13,389 nucleotides of DNA, from positions 1-13,389 of the forward strand of contig CALEGL010000306.1 in assembly GCA_937876495.1 (NCBI GenBank), read 5' to 3'. The position numbers and the translations under genes are program-made. The notes beneath the pieces are model-generated. The model was not told the origin of the DNA. It saw only the letters and a list, made by a program, of their open reading frames with translations, and did not search any database. Origin of the DNA: an uncultured Bifidobacterium sp. GTDB taxonomy: Bacteria > Actinomycetota > Actinomycetes > Actinomycetales > Bifidobacteriaceae. This document shows, piece after piece, positions 7,085 through 13,389 of the stretch; position 1 is the first letter of the stretch, and each line of letters begins with the position of its first letter.

Positions 7085-7158
7085 CGACCCCGACCGGACT
7101 TGAACCGGCGACCTCCGCCGTGACAGGGCGGCGCTCTAACCAACTGAGCTACAGGGCC
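7085..7158 (-). tRNA. tRNA-Asp, anticodon GTC
   Basis: A complete cloverleaf is read on the minus strand. The acceptor pairs GGCCCTG with CGGGGTC (G-U pairs allowed). The D-arm is AGCTCAGTTGGTTAGAGC. The anticodon stem is CCGCC/GGCGG around CTGTCAC, giving GTC. The T-arm GCCGGTTCAAGTCCGGT is canonical. The discriminator is G, as expected for Asp. The next bases are CTG, so CCA is not encoded and must be added after transcription, unlike the neighbouring tRNA-Phe. Confidence 0.95.
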
Positions 7159-7187
7159 GTGGCCGCTGCGAAAGCAGCCAAGGGGTT

Positions 7188-7215
7188 ATATTACCCAAAG
7201 GTCGGGGCGGTGCAA
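7188..7215 (-). promoter_or_regulatory. Promoter of the tRNA-Asp/tRNA-Phe unit
   Basis: On the minus strand TTGCAC (7215-7210) is followed by a 16-nt spacer and TAATAT (7193-7188), close to the sigma-70 consensus. It lies about 30 nt before tRNA-Asp. A tandem 9-bp repeat (TTCGGCGTG twice, 7218-7235 in the plus orientation) lies directly upstream of the -35 box. Confidence 0.75.
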
Positions 7216-7332
7216 AATTCGGCGTGTTCGGCGTGTCCGTCGGCCACGCAGGGTGGCATGGGGTCAGAACTCCTTCTGTGCGGTGTGTGCACGAGCGTGC
7301 GTCCCACCCTCGGACCGCTGAGGCGATGGTGC

Positions 7333-8379
7333 TCACATGCTCGTTGCATGGCGTGGCACGGCCTGCTGACGGGGGACGTTCCCGCAGGACGAGCGCATCA
7401 CCAGTTCCGGACGGAAAAGCATCTCCTTGCCGGATCCCAGGTCACCGCTGCGCATGGCGTTGACGAGGAAATCGACGGCCGCCTGACTGATTCCCAGCGA
7501 TGACTGGCGGATGGTGGTGAGGGCCGGGTGGACGAAACGCATAAGCGGGGAATCGTCGTATCCGATGACGGACAGGTCCCGGGGCACGTTGAGCCCCTGA
7601 TGACCGGCCTCCTGGATGGCTCCGAACGCCATGCTGTCCGATCCGCAGACGATCGCCGTGCAGCCCTGGCCGATCAGTGACTGCGAGGCCGACTGCCCGC
7701 CTTCGATGCTGAGGAGCGAACTTTCGACGAGAGCGTCCTTCTCGGCGATACCGAAGCGTTTGTGCATGATCGATCGGAAGGCGCGTTCTCGCCGTCGCAT
7801 CGGGGTGAGCATCCGTGGTCCGAGCGCCAGTCCGATGCGCACATGCCCCAGGGAGGCGAGGTGCATGACCGCGAGCTGCATCCCCGTCTCCCCGTCGTCG
7901 GAGACGAAGGACGCCTTGATGCCCGGCATATATCCGTTGACCAGAATGATGGGCACACCGGATTCGATGAGGCGCTGGTAGCGTGCGGGGTCCGACCCGT
8001 ATTCGGCATGATGCCCCGAGACGAAGATGATGCCGCTCGCATGGCGTTCGAGAAGCATCCCGACATAGTCGTCCTCGGTGAGTCCGGCCGAATTCCTGGT
8101 GCAGATGACCGGAATCAGGTCGTATCTCGCCAATGCGCTGGACATGACCTGCGCGAAGCTCGCATACAGAGGCGTATCCAGATCGGGGACGATGATGCCG
8201 ACGACGCCCTGCGACTGGTTGCGCAGACGCTGCGGACGTTCGTACCCCATGTCATCCATCGTCGTGAGCACCTTCGCCCGCGTCTCGTCCGCGACCCCGC
8301 TTCTGTTGTTGAGGACGCGGGAGACGGTGGAAACGGAGACGCCCGTTCGGGTGGCGAGCTCCCTGAGACGTGCAGTCAT
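7333..8379 (-). CDS. LacI-family transcriptional regulator, probable regulator of the adjacent mal operon
   Basis: This 348-residue DNA-binding protein is read divergently from the sugar transporter operon. Residues 4-23 form the LacI helix-turn-helix (LRELATRTGVSVSTVSRVLN), followed by the hinge region and QSQGVVGIIVPDLDTPLYAS (55-74), where the sugar-binding domain begins. The effector domain includes GIIFVSG (116-122), SDDGETGMQLAVMHLASLGH (160-179) and DLSVIGYDDSPLMRFVHPALTTIRQ (268-292), all typical of the GalR/LacI class. The frame is open far upstream (to 10314), but the family start is MTARLRELA at 8379. There is no ribosome site before it; instead a TACGAT box ends 6 nt before the ATG, so the message looks leaderless. 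The context suggests it senses a maltose-type sugar and controls malEFG plus the GH13 gene, and perhaps itself. The effector is unknown. Confidence 0.92.
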   Translation of the reverse strand: MTARLRELATRTGVSVSTVSRVLNNRSGVADETRAKVLTTMDDMGYERPQRLRNQSQGVVGIIVPDLDTPLYASFAQVMSSALARYDLIPVICTRNSAGLTEDDYVGMLLERHASGIIFVSGHHAEYGSDPARYQRLIESGVPIILVNGYMPGIKASFVSDDGETGMQLAVMHLASLGHVRIGLALGPRMLTPMRRRERAFRSIMHKRFGIAEKDALVESSLLSIEGGQSASQSLIGQGCTAIVCGSDSMAFGAIQEAGHQGLNVPRDLSVIGYDDSPLMRFVHPALTTIRQSSLGISQAAVDFLVNAMRSGDLGSGKEMLFRPELVMRSSCGNVPRQQAVPRHATSM

Positions 8380-8385
8380 GAGACC

Positions 8386-8391
8386 ATCGTA
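8386..8391 (-). promoter_or_regulatory. -10 box of the lacI-type gene, implying leaderless mRNA
   Basis: TACGAT on the minus strand lies 6 nt before the start codon, putting the transcription start at or next to the A of ATG. There is no Shine-Dalgarno sequence, and no convincing -35 hexamer is visible. Confidence 0.45.
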
Positions 8392-8399
8392 GAAGAGGG

Positions 8400-8434
8400 G
8401 CGAAAATTTGTGGGAATTCTCGTCAAATTTCCGC
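8400..8434. promoter_or_regulatory. 11-bp inverted repeat, candidate operator in the lacI-malE divergent region
   Basis: GCGAAAATTTG (8400-8410) and CAAATTTCCGC (8424-8434) match as an inverted repeat at 10 of 11 positions with a 13-nt centre containing GAATTC. AT-rich in a GC-rich background, it overlaps the expected -35 region of the regulator gene. A nearby TTCGAA (8443-8448) has the central CG common to LacI-family operators and is an alternative site. Binding by the adjacent regulator is an inference. Confidence 0.45.
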
Positions 8435-8485
8435 AAGAACGATTCGAAAACACATCCATCCATGGGACGGGCATCCGCGGCTCCA

Positions 8486-8491
8486 TACACT
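8486..8491 (+). promoter_or_regulatory. Possible -10 box of the malE operon
   Basis: TACACT lies 84 nt before the malE start codon. No -35 hexamer is recognisable at normal spacing, which would fit an activated or weak promoter. The resulting leader contains a perfect tandem repeat of GGCCGGTTC (8524-8532 and 8533-8541). Confidence 0.3.
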
Positions 8492-8574
8492 GGCGGATAT
8501 CGACGAATACAACGAGGTATCCCGGCCGGTTCGGCCGGTTCGTCGATGGCAGTGTGGAAGCAAGGGAGCAGACA

Positions 8575-9834
8575 ATGAACCATCGAATTCTCACGTGTGC
8601 CCTGGCTGCGGTCGCTGCGGTCGGCATGCTTGCCGGGTGCGGAGGCACCGGGGGCAAGACCGCGGAGAGCACGACTCCGCATTTCTCGGGGAGTCTGACG
8701 ATCTGGGCGGGGTCGACGCAGTACGAGCCCGTCAAGGAAAGCGCCAAGGCGTTCTCGAAACAGACCGGGGTGAAGGTCACGGTCGTCCAGCGCGACTACG
8801 GCAAGATCCAGCAGGACTTCATCTCCCAGGCGCCCACCGGCATGGGCCCCGACATCATCGTCGGCGGGAACGACTGGACGGGCAAGCTGGTCCAGAACGG
8901 GATCATCAGCCCCATCGAGCTGGGATCCACGGCGAAGGACTACGCGGACTCCGCGGTTCAGGCGGTGACCTACAAGGGCAAGGCGTACGGGCTTCCCTAC
9001 GCCCTCGAGAACGTCGGGCTGTTCCGCAATCCGAAGCTCGCCCCCTCCGCGCCGACGTCCTATGACGACATGATCGCCACCGGACGGAAGCTGGTGTCCG
9101 AAGGCAGGGCCAAGCATCCGTTCATGGTGCAGCAGGACCCCTCCTACGGTGACCCGTATCATCTGATGCCGTTCCAGTCGTCCTTCGGAGCGCTTCCCTT
9201 CGCCTCGAAGGACGATGGAAGCCTTGACGGCTCGAAGGTCGCGATGGGCGGCGAGGCGGGCGCTTCGTTCGCCACGTGGCTGGCCAGGCAGGGCTCGGAG
9301 GGGATCATCTCCCCCAACTACTCCCAGGACGTCGTCAAGGACGCCTTCATGAAGGGGGAGGTCCCCTACGTGGTCAGTGGTCCGTGGAACATCGCGGACT
9401 TCACCAAGGCGATCCCGGATGTCGTCGTGGATCCGATTCCGGCGGCCGGAACCCAGAAGGCGCGCCCCTTCGTGTCGGTCCAGGCGTTCTTCGTCAGCTC
9501 GTACTCGAAGAACCAGCTGGCCGCCAACTACTACCTCATGAACTACATCGGCACGAAGAAGGTGCAGCTCCAGCTCTACAAGGCGGGGCAGCGTCCTCCG
9601 GCGCTTCTTGCGGCCGAGCGTGACCCTTCCGTCGCGGATGACCCGATCATGAAGTCCCTCGCGGCGATCGGCAAGACCGCGATCCCGCAGCCCAACCTTC
9701 CGCAGATGTCCGCCGTGTACACCTACTGGGGGCCGGCCGAGGTCTCCATCGAGTTCGGCAAGGGAGGCGACGCCGCAGGCGTCTGGCAGCAGACCTGCGA
9801 CAAAATCGACGTCGACATAGCCGCGGCGAAGTAG
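8575..9834 (+). CDS. malE: ABC transporter sugar-binding lipoprotein, maltose/maltodextrin type
   Basis: This is a membrane-anchored extracellular solute-binding protein of 419 residues that delivers sugar to the MalFG permease. The signal peptide ends in the lipobox LAGC, with lipidated Cys22. The mature protein follows the MalE-like family 1/8 pattern: SLTIWAGSTQYEPVKESAKAFSKQTGVKVTVV (40-71), the GPDIIVGGNDW segment (91-101), YGLPYALENVGLFRN (137-151) at the domain crossover, and VPYVVSGPWNIADF (262-275). The last part, VYTYWGPAEVSIEFGKG, resembles the C-terminal ligand helix region. The start ATG follows AAGGGAG. It is the first gene of the operon malE-malF-malG-GH13, separated from malF by 157 nt rich in hairpins. 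The substrate is inferred as malto-oligosaccharide or a related alpha-glucoside from the MalF-type partner and the GH13 gene. Confidence 0.92.
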   Translation: MNHRILTCALAAVAAVGMLAGCGGTGGKTAESTTPHFSGSLTIWAGSTQYEPVKESAKAFSKQTGVKVTVVQRDYGKIQQDFISQAPTGMGPDIIVGGNDWTGKLVQNGIISPIELGSTAKDYADSAVQAVTYKGKAYGLPYALENVGLFRNPKLAPSAPTSYDDMIATGRKLVSEGRAKHPFMVQQDPSYGDPYHLMPFQSSFGALPFASKDDGSLDGSKVAMGGEAGASFATWLARQGSEGIISPNYSQDVVKDAFMKGEVPYVVSGPWNIADFTKAIPDVVVDPIPAAGTQKARPFVSVQAFFVSSYSKNQLAANYYLMNYIGTKKVQLQLYKAGQRPPALLAAERDPSVADDPIMKSLAAIGKTAIPQPNLPQMSAVYTYWGPAEVSIEFGKGGDAAGVWQQTCDKIDVDIAAAK

Positions 9835-9841
9835 CTTCGAC

Positions 9842-9878
9842 GGGCCGCCCGAGACGATTGACCTCCGACGGGCGGCCC
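9842..9878 (+). other. Strong intercistronic hairpin after malE
   Basis: GGGCCGCCCG (9842-9851) and CGGGCGGCCC (9869-9878) form a perfect 10-bp GC stem with a 17-nt loop, beginning 7 nt after the malE stop. There is no T-run. It probably stabilises the 3' end of malE mRNA or attenuates transcription into malF, giving more binding protein than permease. Confidence 0.7.
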
Positions 9879-9880
9879 TC

Positions 9881-9900
9881 TCGCCGGCAGCAACCGGCGA
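9881..9900 (+). other. Second hairpin in the malE-malF gap
   Basis: TCGCCGG (9881-9887) and CCGGCGA (9894-9900) pair perfectly around a 6-nt loop, two bases after the first hairpin. A third repeat, GGAAC-GA-GTTCC (9909-9920), flanked by pairing ACGG/CCGT, follows. Confidence 0.65.
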
Positions 9901-9969
9901 ACGGTCCCGGAACGAGTTCCCCCGTGGGCGTTTCCGAGGACTCCCGCCGGCGTCGCAGCAGTACATCGA

Positions 9970-10089
9970 ATGACGAAGCCCGTACCGGGCAATGAAATGG
10001 ATGACGAGAATGATACGACTGACGACGAAGGCATCGGTGAAGGACGATCGGACACCGGCGCGACGCCCGTGGAGGGAAAGGCTTCCTGA
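9970..10089 (+). CDS. Short acidic ORF overlapping the malF 5' end; leader peptide or frameshifted malF N-terminus
   Basis: A 39-codon frame starts MTKPVPGNEMDDENDTTDDE and stops at a TGA inside the N-terminal coding part of malF, in a different frame. Its codons are strongly purine-first and the product is acidic and Gly-rich, resembling the disordered N-terminal extensions of bifidobacterial proteins such as the DHFR here. It has no good ribosome site. It could be a coupled upstream peptide, the true malF N-terminus broken by a frameshift or sequencing error, or chance. No function can be assigned. Confidence 0.25.
   Translation: MTKPVPGNEMDDENDTTDDEGIGEGRSDTGATPVEGKAS
9978..9990 (+). other. 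Hairpin directly before the malF ATG
   Basis: GCCCG (9978-9982) and CGGGC (9986-9990) form a perfect 5-bp stem ending one base before the ATG at 9992. It would hide the only G-rich sequence near that start, so it may control malF translation or argue for a later start. Confidence 0.45.
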
Positions 10090-11605
10090 CCTGGGACGAT
10101 GGTTTCTGCTCAAACTGCTGCTCATGGGCCTGGTCGACGCGCTCGGCGTGTTAGGGATCTGGCTCGCCGCCCTGCAGCAGAGCTGGCTCATCACCGGATT
10201 CCTCGCGGTCTCGACGCTCGTGGCCAACGTCGTGTACTTCTCCAGGCGGATGACGGTCGCGAAGTATCTGCTTCCGGGGCTGTTCTTTCTTCTGGTGTTC
10301 CAGGTGTTCGTCATCGCCTACAGCGGCTATGCCGCGTTCACCAACTACGGCGATGGCCACAATTCCAGCAAGCAGGATGCCATCTCCGCGATCCAGCAGG
10401 GATCCTTCGTCGCCCAGAAGGATGCCCCGGACTACCCCATACAGATCCTCAAGGGCCGGGGCGCCCTCTACTTCCTCGTCACCGACCCGGACGGAAGCGT
10501 GAGGATCGGCTCAGACGACGAGCCACTCCGGACCGTGCATGGCGCCCGGATGGAATCCGGTCGTGCCGTAGGGCTTTCGGGTTACACCGCCCTGGATCTG
10601 CAGCAGCTTTTCGGCATGCAGCAGGAGGTGACGTCCATGCAGGTGCCGGTGTCCTCGGACGCGAACGCGGGGGTTCTCAGGACGAAGGACGGGCAGACCG
10701 CGAACCTCTATCGGCCGACGCTGCGATACGACGCCTCGAAGGACGTCTTCGTGGATGTGACGAACGGCGACGTGTACCGGGCCACGCGCGACGGCCGTTT
10801 CATGGATTCCGGCGGGAACGCCCTGGAGCAGGGGTGGAAGGTTTTCGTCGGATGGAGGAACTTCACCTCGGTGCTCACCGAGCCGTCCCTGCGCGGCCCC
10901 TTCTTCGGGGTGCTGGTCTGGACCGTCGCGTTCGCGTTCCTGTCCGTCCTGCTCGCCTATCTCATAGGTCTTGCCCTCGCCCTCGTTCTCAACCACCCCT
11001 CGGTCGCCGGGAGAAAGATCTATCGGGCGCTGCTGATCCTGCCCTATGCGTTCCCCTCGTTCCTGTCCCTGCTCGTCTGGAAGGGCATGCTCAACAGCGA
11101 CTATGGAATCGTCAATTCCATGCTGGGAGCGCATATCCCGTGGCTCACATCCCCGTGGCTCGCCAGGATATGCGTCGTTGCCGTCAATGTGTGGATGACC
11201 TTCCCGTACATGTTCCTTGTGTGCACCGGTGCCATCCAGTCCCTGCCGAACGATCTCGTCGAAGCGGCCCAGCTGGACGGCGCCGGCTGGTGGCAGATCT
11301 TCTGGAAGGTCAAGATGCCCCTGCTTCTGGTCTCGACGGCCCCTCTGCTGATCTCGAGCTTCGCGATGAACTTCAACAACTTCAACGCCATCTATATGCT
11401 CACCGGCGGCGGACCGCTGAACAACCCCACGGATGCGGCCGGTTCGACCGACATCCTCATCTCCTTCGTCTACCGCCTCGCCTTCGCGGGGGTGAACAAG
11501 CAGTACGGGCTGGCCTGCGCCATCTCGATGCTTATCTTCCTGATCGTGGGCGGCATATCCATCATTTCGTTCAGACGCACCCGCACCATGGAGGACTGGA
11601 ACTGA
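9992..11605 (+). CDS. malF: MalF-type sugar ABC transporter permease
   Basis: This is an inner-membrane permease subunit of 537 residues. The N-terminal membrane helices span about 36-65, 68-83 and 92-112. A large extracytoplasmic domain (about 113-300) follows, the hallmark of MalF among such permeases. The core transmembrane region covers 303-527. The EAA loop that docks on the ATPase is EAAQLDGAGWWQIFWKVKMPL (424-444). FNNFNAIYMLTGGGPLNN (461-478) is also typical. The start is uncertain. ATG 9992 lacks a ribosome site and sits behind a hairpin. ATG 10010 and GTG 10037 (preceded by GAAGG) are in frame, and a competing acidic frame overlaps (9970-10089). malG starts 1 nt after the stop. Identity is firm; the N-terminus is not. 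Confidence 0.92.
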   Translation: MKWMTRMIRLTTKASVKDDRTPARRPWRERLPDLGRWFLLKLLLMGLVDALGVLGIWLAALQQSWLITGFLAVSTLVANVVYFSRRMTVAKYLLPGLFFLLVFQVFVIAYSGYAAFTNYGDGHNSSKQDAISAIQQGSFVAQKDAPDYPIQILKGRGALYFLVTDPDGSVRIGSDDEPLRTVHGARMESGRAVGLSGYTALDLQQLFGMQQEVTSMQVPVSSDANAGVLRTKDGQTANLYRPTLRYDASKDVFVDVTNGDVYRATRDGRFMDSGGNALEQGWKVFVGWRNFTSVLTEPSLRGPFFGVLVWTVAFAFLSVLLAYLIGLALALVLNHPSVAGRKIYRALLILPYAFPSFLSLLVWKGMLNSDYGIVNSMLGAHIPWLTSPWLARICVVAVNVWMTFPYMFLVCTGAIQSLPNDLVEAAQLDGAGWWQIFWKVKMPLLLVSTAPLLISSFAMNFNNFNAIYMLTGGGPLNNPTDAAGSTDILISFVYRLAFAGVNKQYGLACAISMLIFLIVGGISIISFRRTRTMEDWN

Positions 11606-11606
11606 C

Positions 11607-12521
11607 ATGTCCGTTGCACTCGCATCATCCGCATCCCTCAAGCCCGTCGTACGCGACAACAGGCATGGCCTTGGGCACTGGCTACGCACCGCGGGCTGGC
11701 GCCATGCGGTCGCCCTCGTGGCGGTCGCCCTCGCCCTGTTCCCGCTCGTCTTCGTTCTGTCCAGTTCCCTGAATCCGGCCGGATTCCTGACGAGCGTCTC
11801 CTCGATGTTCTCCACGGTCTCCCTGGACAACTACGTCGAGCTGTTCCGACAGCCCCGATACCCATACGCGGCCTGGTATCTCAATTCGCTCGTCATCGGG
11901 ATCACGGTCTCCGCAGGGTCGCTTCTGCTCGGCGCCTGCGCCGCCTACGCGTTCTCCCGCTTCCGGTTCCCGGGTCGTCGCGCGGGGCTGATGGGCCTCA
12001 TCCTTCTGCAGATGTTTCCCCAGGTTCTGGCGTATGTGGCGATTTTCCTCATGCTCACCACCTTCACCAGAGTGTTCCCCGCCATTGGCCTCGACCGCCA
12101 GCTCGGGCTGATCCTCCTCTATCTGGGAGGTGCGCTCGGCACGAACACCTATCTGATGTATGGTTTCTTCAACACCGTCCCGAGTGAGATCGACGAGGCG
12201 GCGATGATCGATGGCGCCGGGCATGCCAGGATCTTCTTCACCATCATCCTGCGCCTGTCTCTGCCGATTCTCGTCGTGACGGGCATGCTGAGCTTCATCG
12301 CGACCCTCAACGACTACATGATCCCCTCCATTGTGCTCGTCACGCCCACGAGACAGACCCTCGCCGTGGGCCTCTACCAGTACATCAACGTGTCGTTCTC
12401 GCAGAACTGGGGCGTGTTCTCCGCCGGCGCGGTGCTCGCCGCGCTACCCGTGGTGGTGATGTTCATGTTCCTGCAGCGGTACATCGTCTCCGGGCTCACG
12501 GCCGGATCGGTGAAGGGCTGA
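11607..12521 (+). CDS. malG: MalG-type sugar ABC transporter permease
   Basis: This is the second permease subunit, of 304 residues, pairing with MalF. About six membrane helices are visible (about 32-52, 92-116, 127-150, 164-182, 214-233, 269-290). The EAA loop is DEAAMIDGAGHARIFFTIILRLSLPIL (196-222), contacting the ATPase. FIATLNDYMIPSIVL (230-244) is the usual MalG region. The start ATG lies 1 nt after the malF stop, with GGAGG inside the last malF codons, indicating translational coupling. No ATPase gene accompanies the operon here, so an unlinked shared MalK/MsmK-type protein is expected from what is known of Gram-positive sugar importers. Confidence 0.94.
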   Translation: MSVALASSASLKPVVRDNRHGLGHWLRTAGWRHAVALVAVALALFPLVFVLSSSLNPAGFLTSVSSMFSTVSLDNYVELFRQPRYPYAAWYLNSLVIGITVSAGSLLLGACAAYAFSRFRFPGRRAGLMGLILLQMFPQVLAYVAIFLMLTTFTRVFPAIGLDRQLGLILLYLGGALGTNTYLMYGFFNTVPSEIDEAAMIDGAGHARIFFTIILRLSLPILVVTGMLSFIATLNDYMIPSIVLVTPTRQTLAVGLYQYINVSFSQNWGVFSAGAVLAALPVVVMFMFLQRYIVSGLTAGSVKG

Positions 12522-12524
12522 GCC

Positions 12525-13334
12525 ATGACCATGACCTTGATGCCTCATCATGACGGTTCCTCCCTGTATGTTTCCGATTCGACTCCGAAGCTGGGACAGG
12601 TCGTCCGCGTTCGGGTGCGAATGCCGAATGCCTGCCCCTATGAGGGCGTCAGAATGCTGTCCGTCTCCGATGCGGACATCCATATGGAACCTCTGCGCCT
12701 GATCGCGTCCGACGAGCGTGAGCGCTGGTTCGAGGGTTCCCTGCCCATGCACAATCCCGTGACGGGCTATCGGTTCATGCTGCTTCGTCGCGACGGGGGC
12801 TTCGACTGGCTCAACGGGACGGGGGTGTGGAGCCATGAGGTCTCGGATGCCGACAACTTCCGCCTGACCGTCTTCCCCTCCTCTCCCGAGTGGAACGTGA
12901 ACGGCGCCGTCTATCAGGTCTTTCCGGACCGCTTCGCGCGTTCGCCCCGATATGGCTCGCGCTCCATCCCGAGATGGGCCGTTCCGACTTCCTGGCGGCA
13001 TGTTCCCTCATCCGGAGGACCCATGGCCGGCCGTGAATGGTACGGAGGGGACCTTGACGGCATCCGTGAGCATCTCGACCACATTCGAGGACTGGGATTC
13101 TCCGTCGTCTATCTCACGCCGTTCTTCCCCGCAGGGTCGGTCCATCGCTATGATGCATCGTCCTTCGACCGCGTCGACCCCCTTCTCGGCGGCGACGATG
13201 CGCTGAAGGCGCTGGCGAGGGCATGCCACGAGAAGGGCATGCGCCTGATGGGCGATCTCACCCTCAACCACACCGGATCGGGGCATGAATGGCTGCGGCA
13301 GGCGCGGGGAAACGCCGATTCGCCGGAACGCGAC
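12525..13334 (+). CDS. GH13 alpha-amylase family enzyme (cyclomaltodextrinase/neopullulanase-like), 3' end missing
   Basis: This is a glycoside hydrolase that probably splits imported or external malto-oligosaccharides. 270 codons are trustworthy. Residues 1-125 form a beta-rich N-terminal region. The catalytic barrel starts at GAVYQVFPDRFARS (127-140). GGDLDGIREHLDHIRGLGFSVVYLTPFF (174-201) is the GH13 second-strand pattern. HRYDASSFDRVDPLLGG (207-223) follows, and DLTLNHTG (244-251) is conserved region I with its Asn-His pair. There is no signal peptide, so it is probably cytoplasmic. The ATG lies 3 nt after the malG stop with GAAGGG upstream; ATG 12531 and 12540 are alternatives. The frame stays open to the window end, but 13335 onward is adapter sequence, so the catalytic residues of regions II-IV are not present here. 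Exact specificity cannot be judged. Confidence 0.9.
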
Positions 13335-13389
13335 CTGGCTCTTATAAACATCTCCGAGCCCACGAGACTAAGGCGAATCTCGTATGCCG
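13335..13389 (+). other. Illumina Nextera i7 adapter sequence (assembly/library artefact)
   Basis: From 13335 the sequence aligns with the Nextera construct. The 19-bp transposase mosaic end occupies 13335-13353, with 17 of 19 matches (differences at 13338 and 13347). It is followed by CCGAGCCCACGAGAC (13354-13368), the 8-base index TAAGGCGA (13369-13376, the sequence of index N701), and the start of the P7 tail ATCTCGTATGCCG (13377-13389). This order does not occur in natural genomes. It is untrimmed read-through at a contig end, and the junction with real sequence lies at about 13331-13340. Confidence 0.97.

Noticed and set aside
6961-7158. Phage or island attachment site at the tRNA pair
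   Set aside because: There is no integrase, no duplicated tRNA 3' end and no mobile genes in the window.
8380-10314. Long minus-strand open frame continuing upstream of the LacI-type gene, giving a 993-residue reading
   Set aside because: The LacI family start with its helix-turn-helix is at 8379. The upstream part is Arg/Gly-rich antisense of malE and has no recognisable domain.
10099-11830. Long alternative frames over malF on both strands (557 and 439 codons)
   Set aside because: These are GC-rich shadow frames; malF has transmembrane segments and the EAA motif in its own frame.
13335-13389. C-terminal coding of the GH13 gene through the window end
   Set aside because: The bases are Nextera adapter, so the open frame there is fortuitous.
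1-13389. CRISPR arrays, insertion sequences, defence or biosynthetic clusters
   Set aside because: No regularly spaced repeats, transposase motifs or defence-family proteins were seen.

Overview
The window looks like a high-GC actinobacterial chromosome segment, most likely from a Bifidobacterium or close relative. This rests on recognition only, without a database search. The supports are the sequence character of SerC, NlpC/P60, tandem Usp, OsmC, ThyA and DHFR in a row, high GC coding bias, strong AGGAGG-type ribosome sites on some genes with leaderless-looking starts on others, and a maltose-type ABC operon run by a LacI-family regulator.

Left half (1-6800), housekeeping and stress genes. 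serC (phosphoserine aminotransferase, minus strand) is divergent from a secreted NlpC/P60 cell-wall peptidase. Then come a tandem-domain universal stress protein (plus) and a convergent OsmC-like peroxide-resistance protein (minus), separated by a 17-bp perfect hairpin that fits a bidirectional terminator. After a 351-bp divergent intergenic region, thyA and folA/dfrA form a thymidylate/folate pair, because ThyA makes the dihydrofolate that DHFR recycles. A low-molecular-weight protein tyrosine phosphatase follows.

Middle (6900-7220), minus-strand tRNA pair. The order is a good promoter, tRNA-Asp(GTC), a textbook intrinsic terminator, tRNA-Phe(GAA), and a second strong hairpin. The terminator sits inside the 48-nt spacer between the two tRNAs, which is unusual.

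Right half (7333-end), sugar uptake and breakdown. A LacI-family regulator (minus, apparently leaderless) is divergent from malE, malF, malG and a GH13 alpha-amylase/cyclomaltodextrinase-like enzyme, all on the plus strand. The 195-bp divergent region holds an 11-bp inverted repeat that could be an operator. The malE-malF gap is packed with inverted repeats, and the malF 5' end has two competing reading frames. No ATPase gene is present, so the transporter presumably uses a shared MalK/MsmK-type subunit encoded elsewhere.

The most important observation is technical. The last 55 bases (13335-13389) match the Illumina Nextera i7 adapter, index included, rather than a genome. The GH13 gene is therefore cut by the contig end, and its last apparent residues are artefact. 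I found no clear sign of a novel defence, mobile or biosynthetic system; the rest is ordinary core and sugar-utilisation genome with some interesting regulatory architecture.
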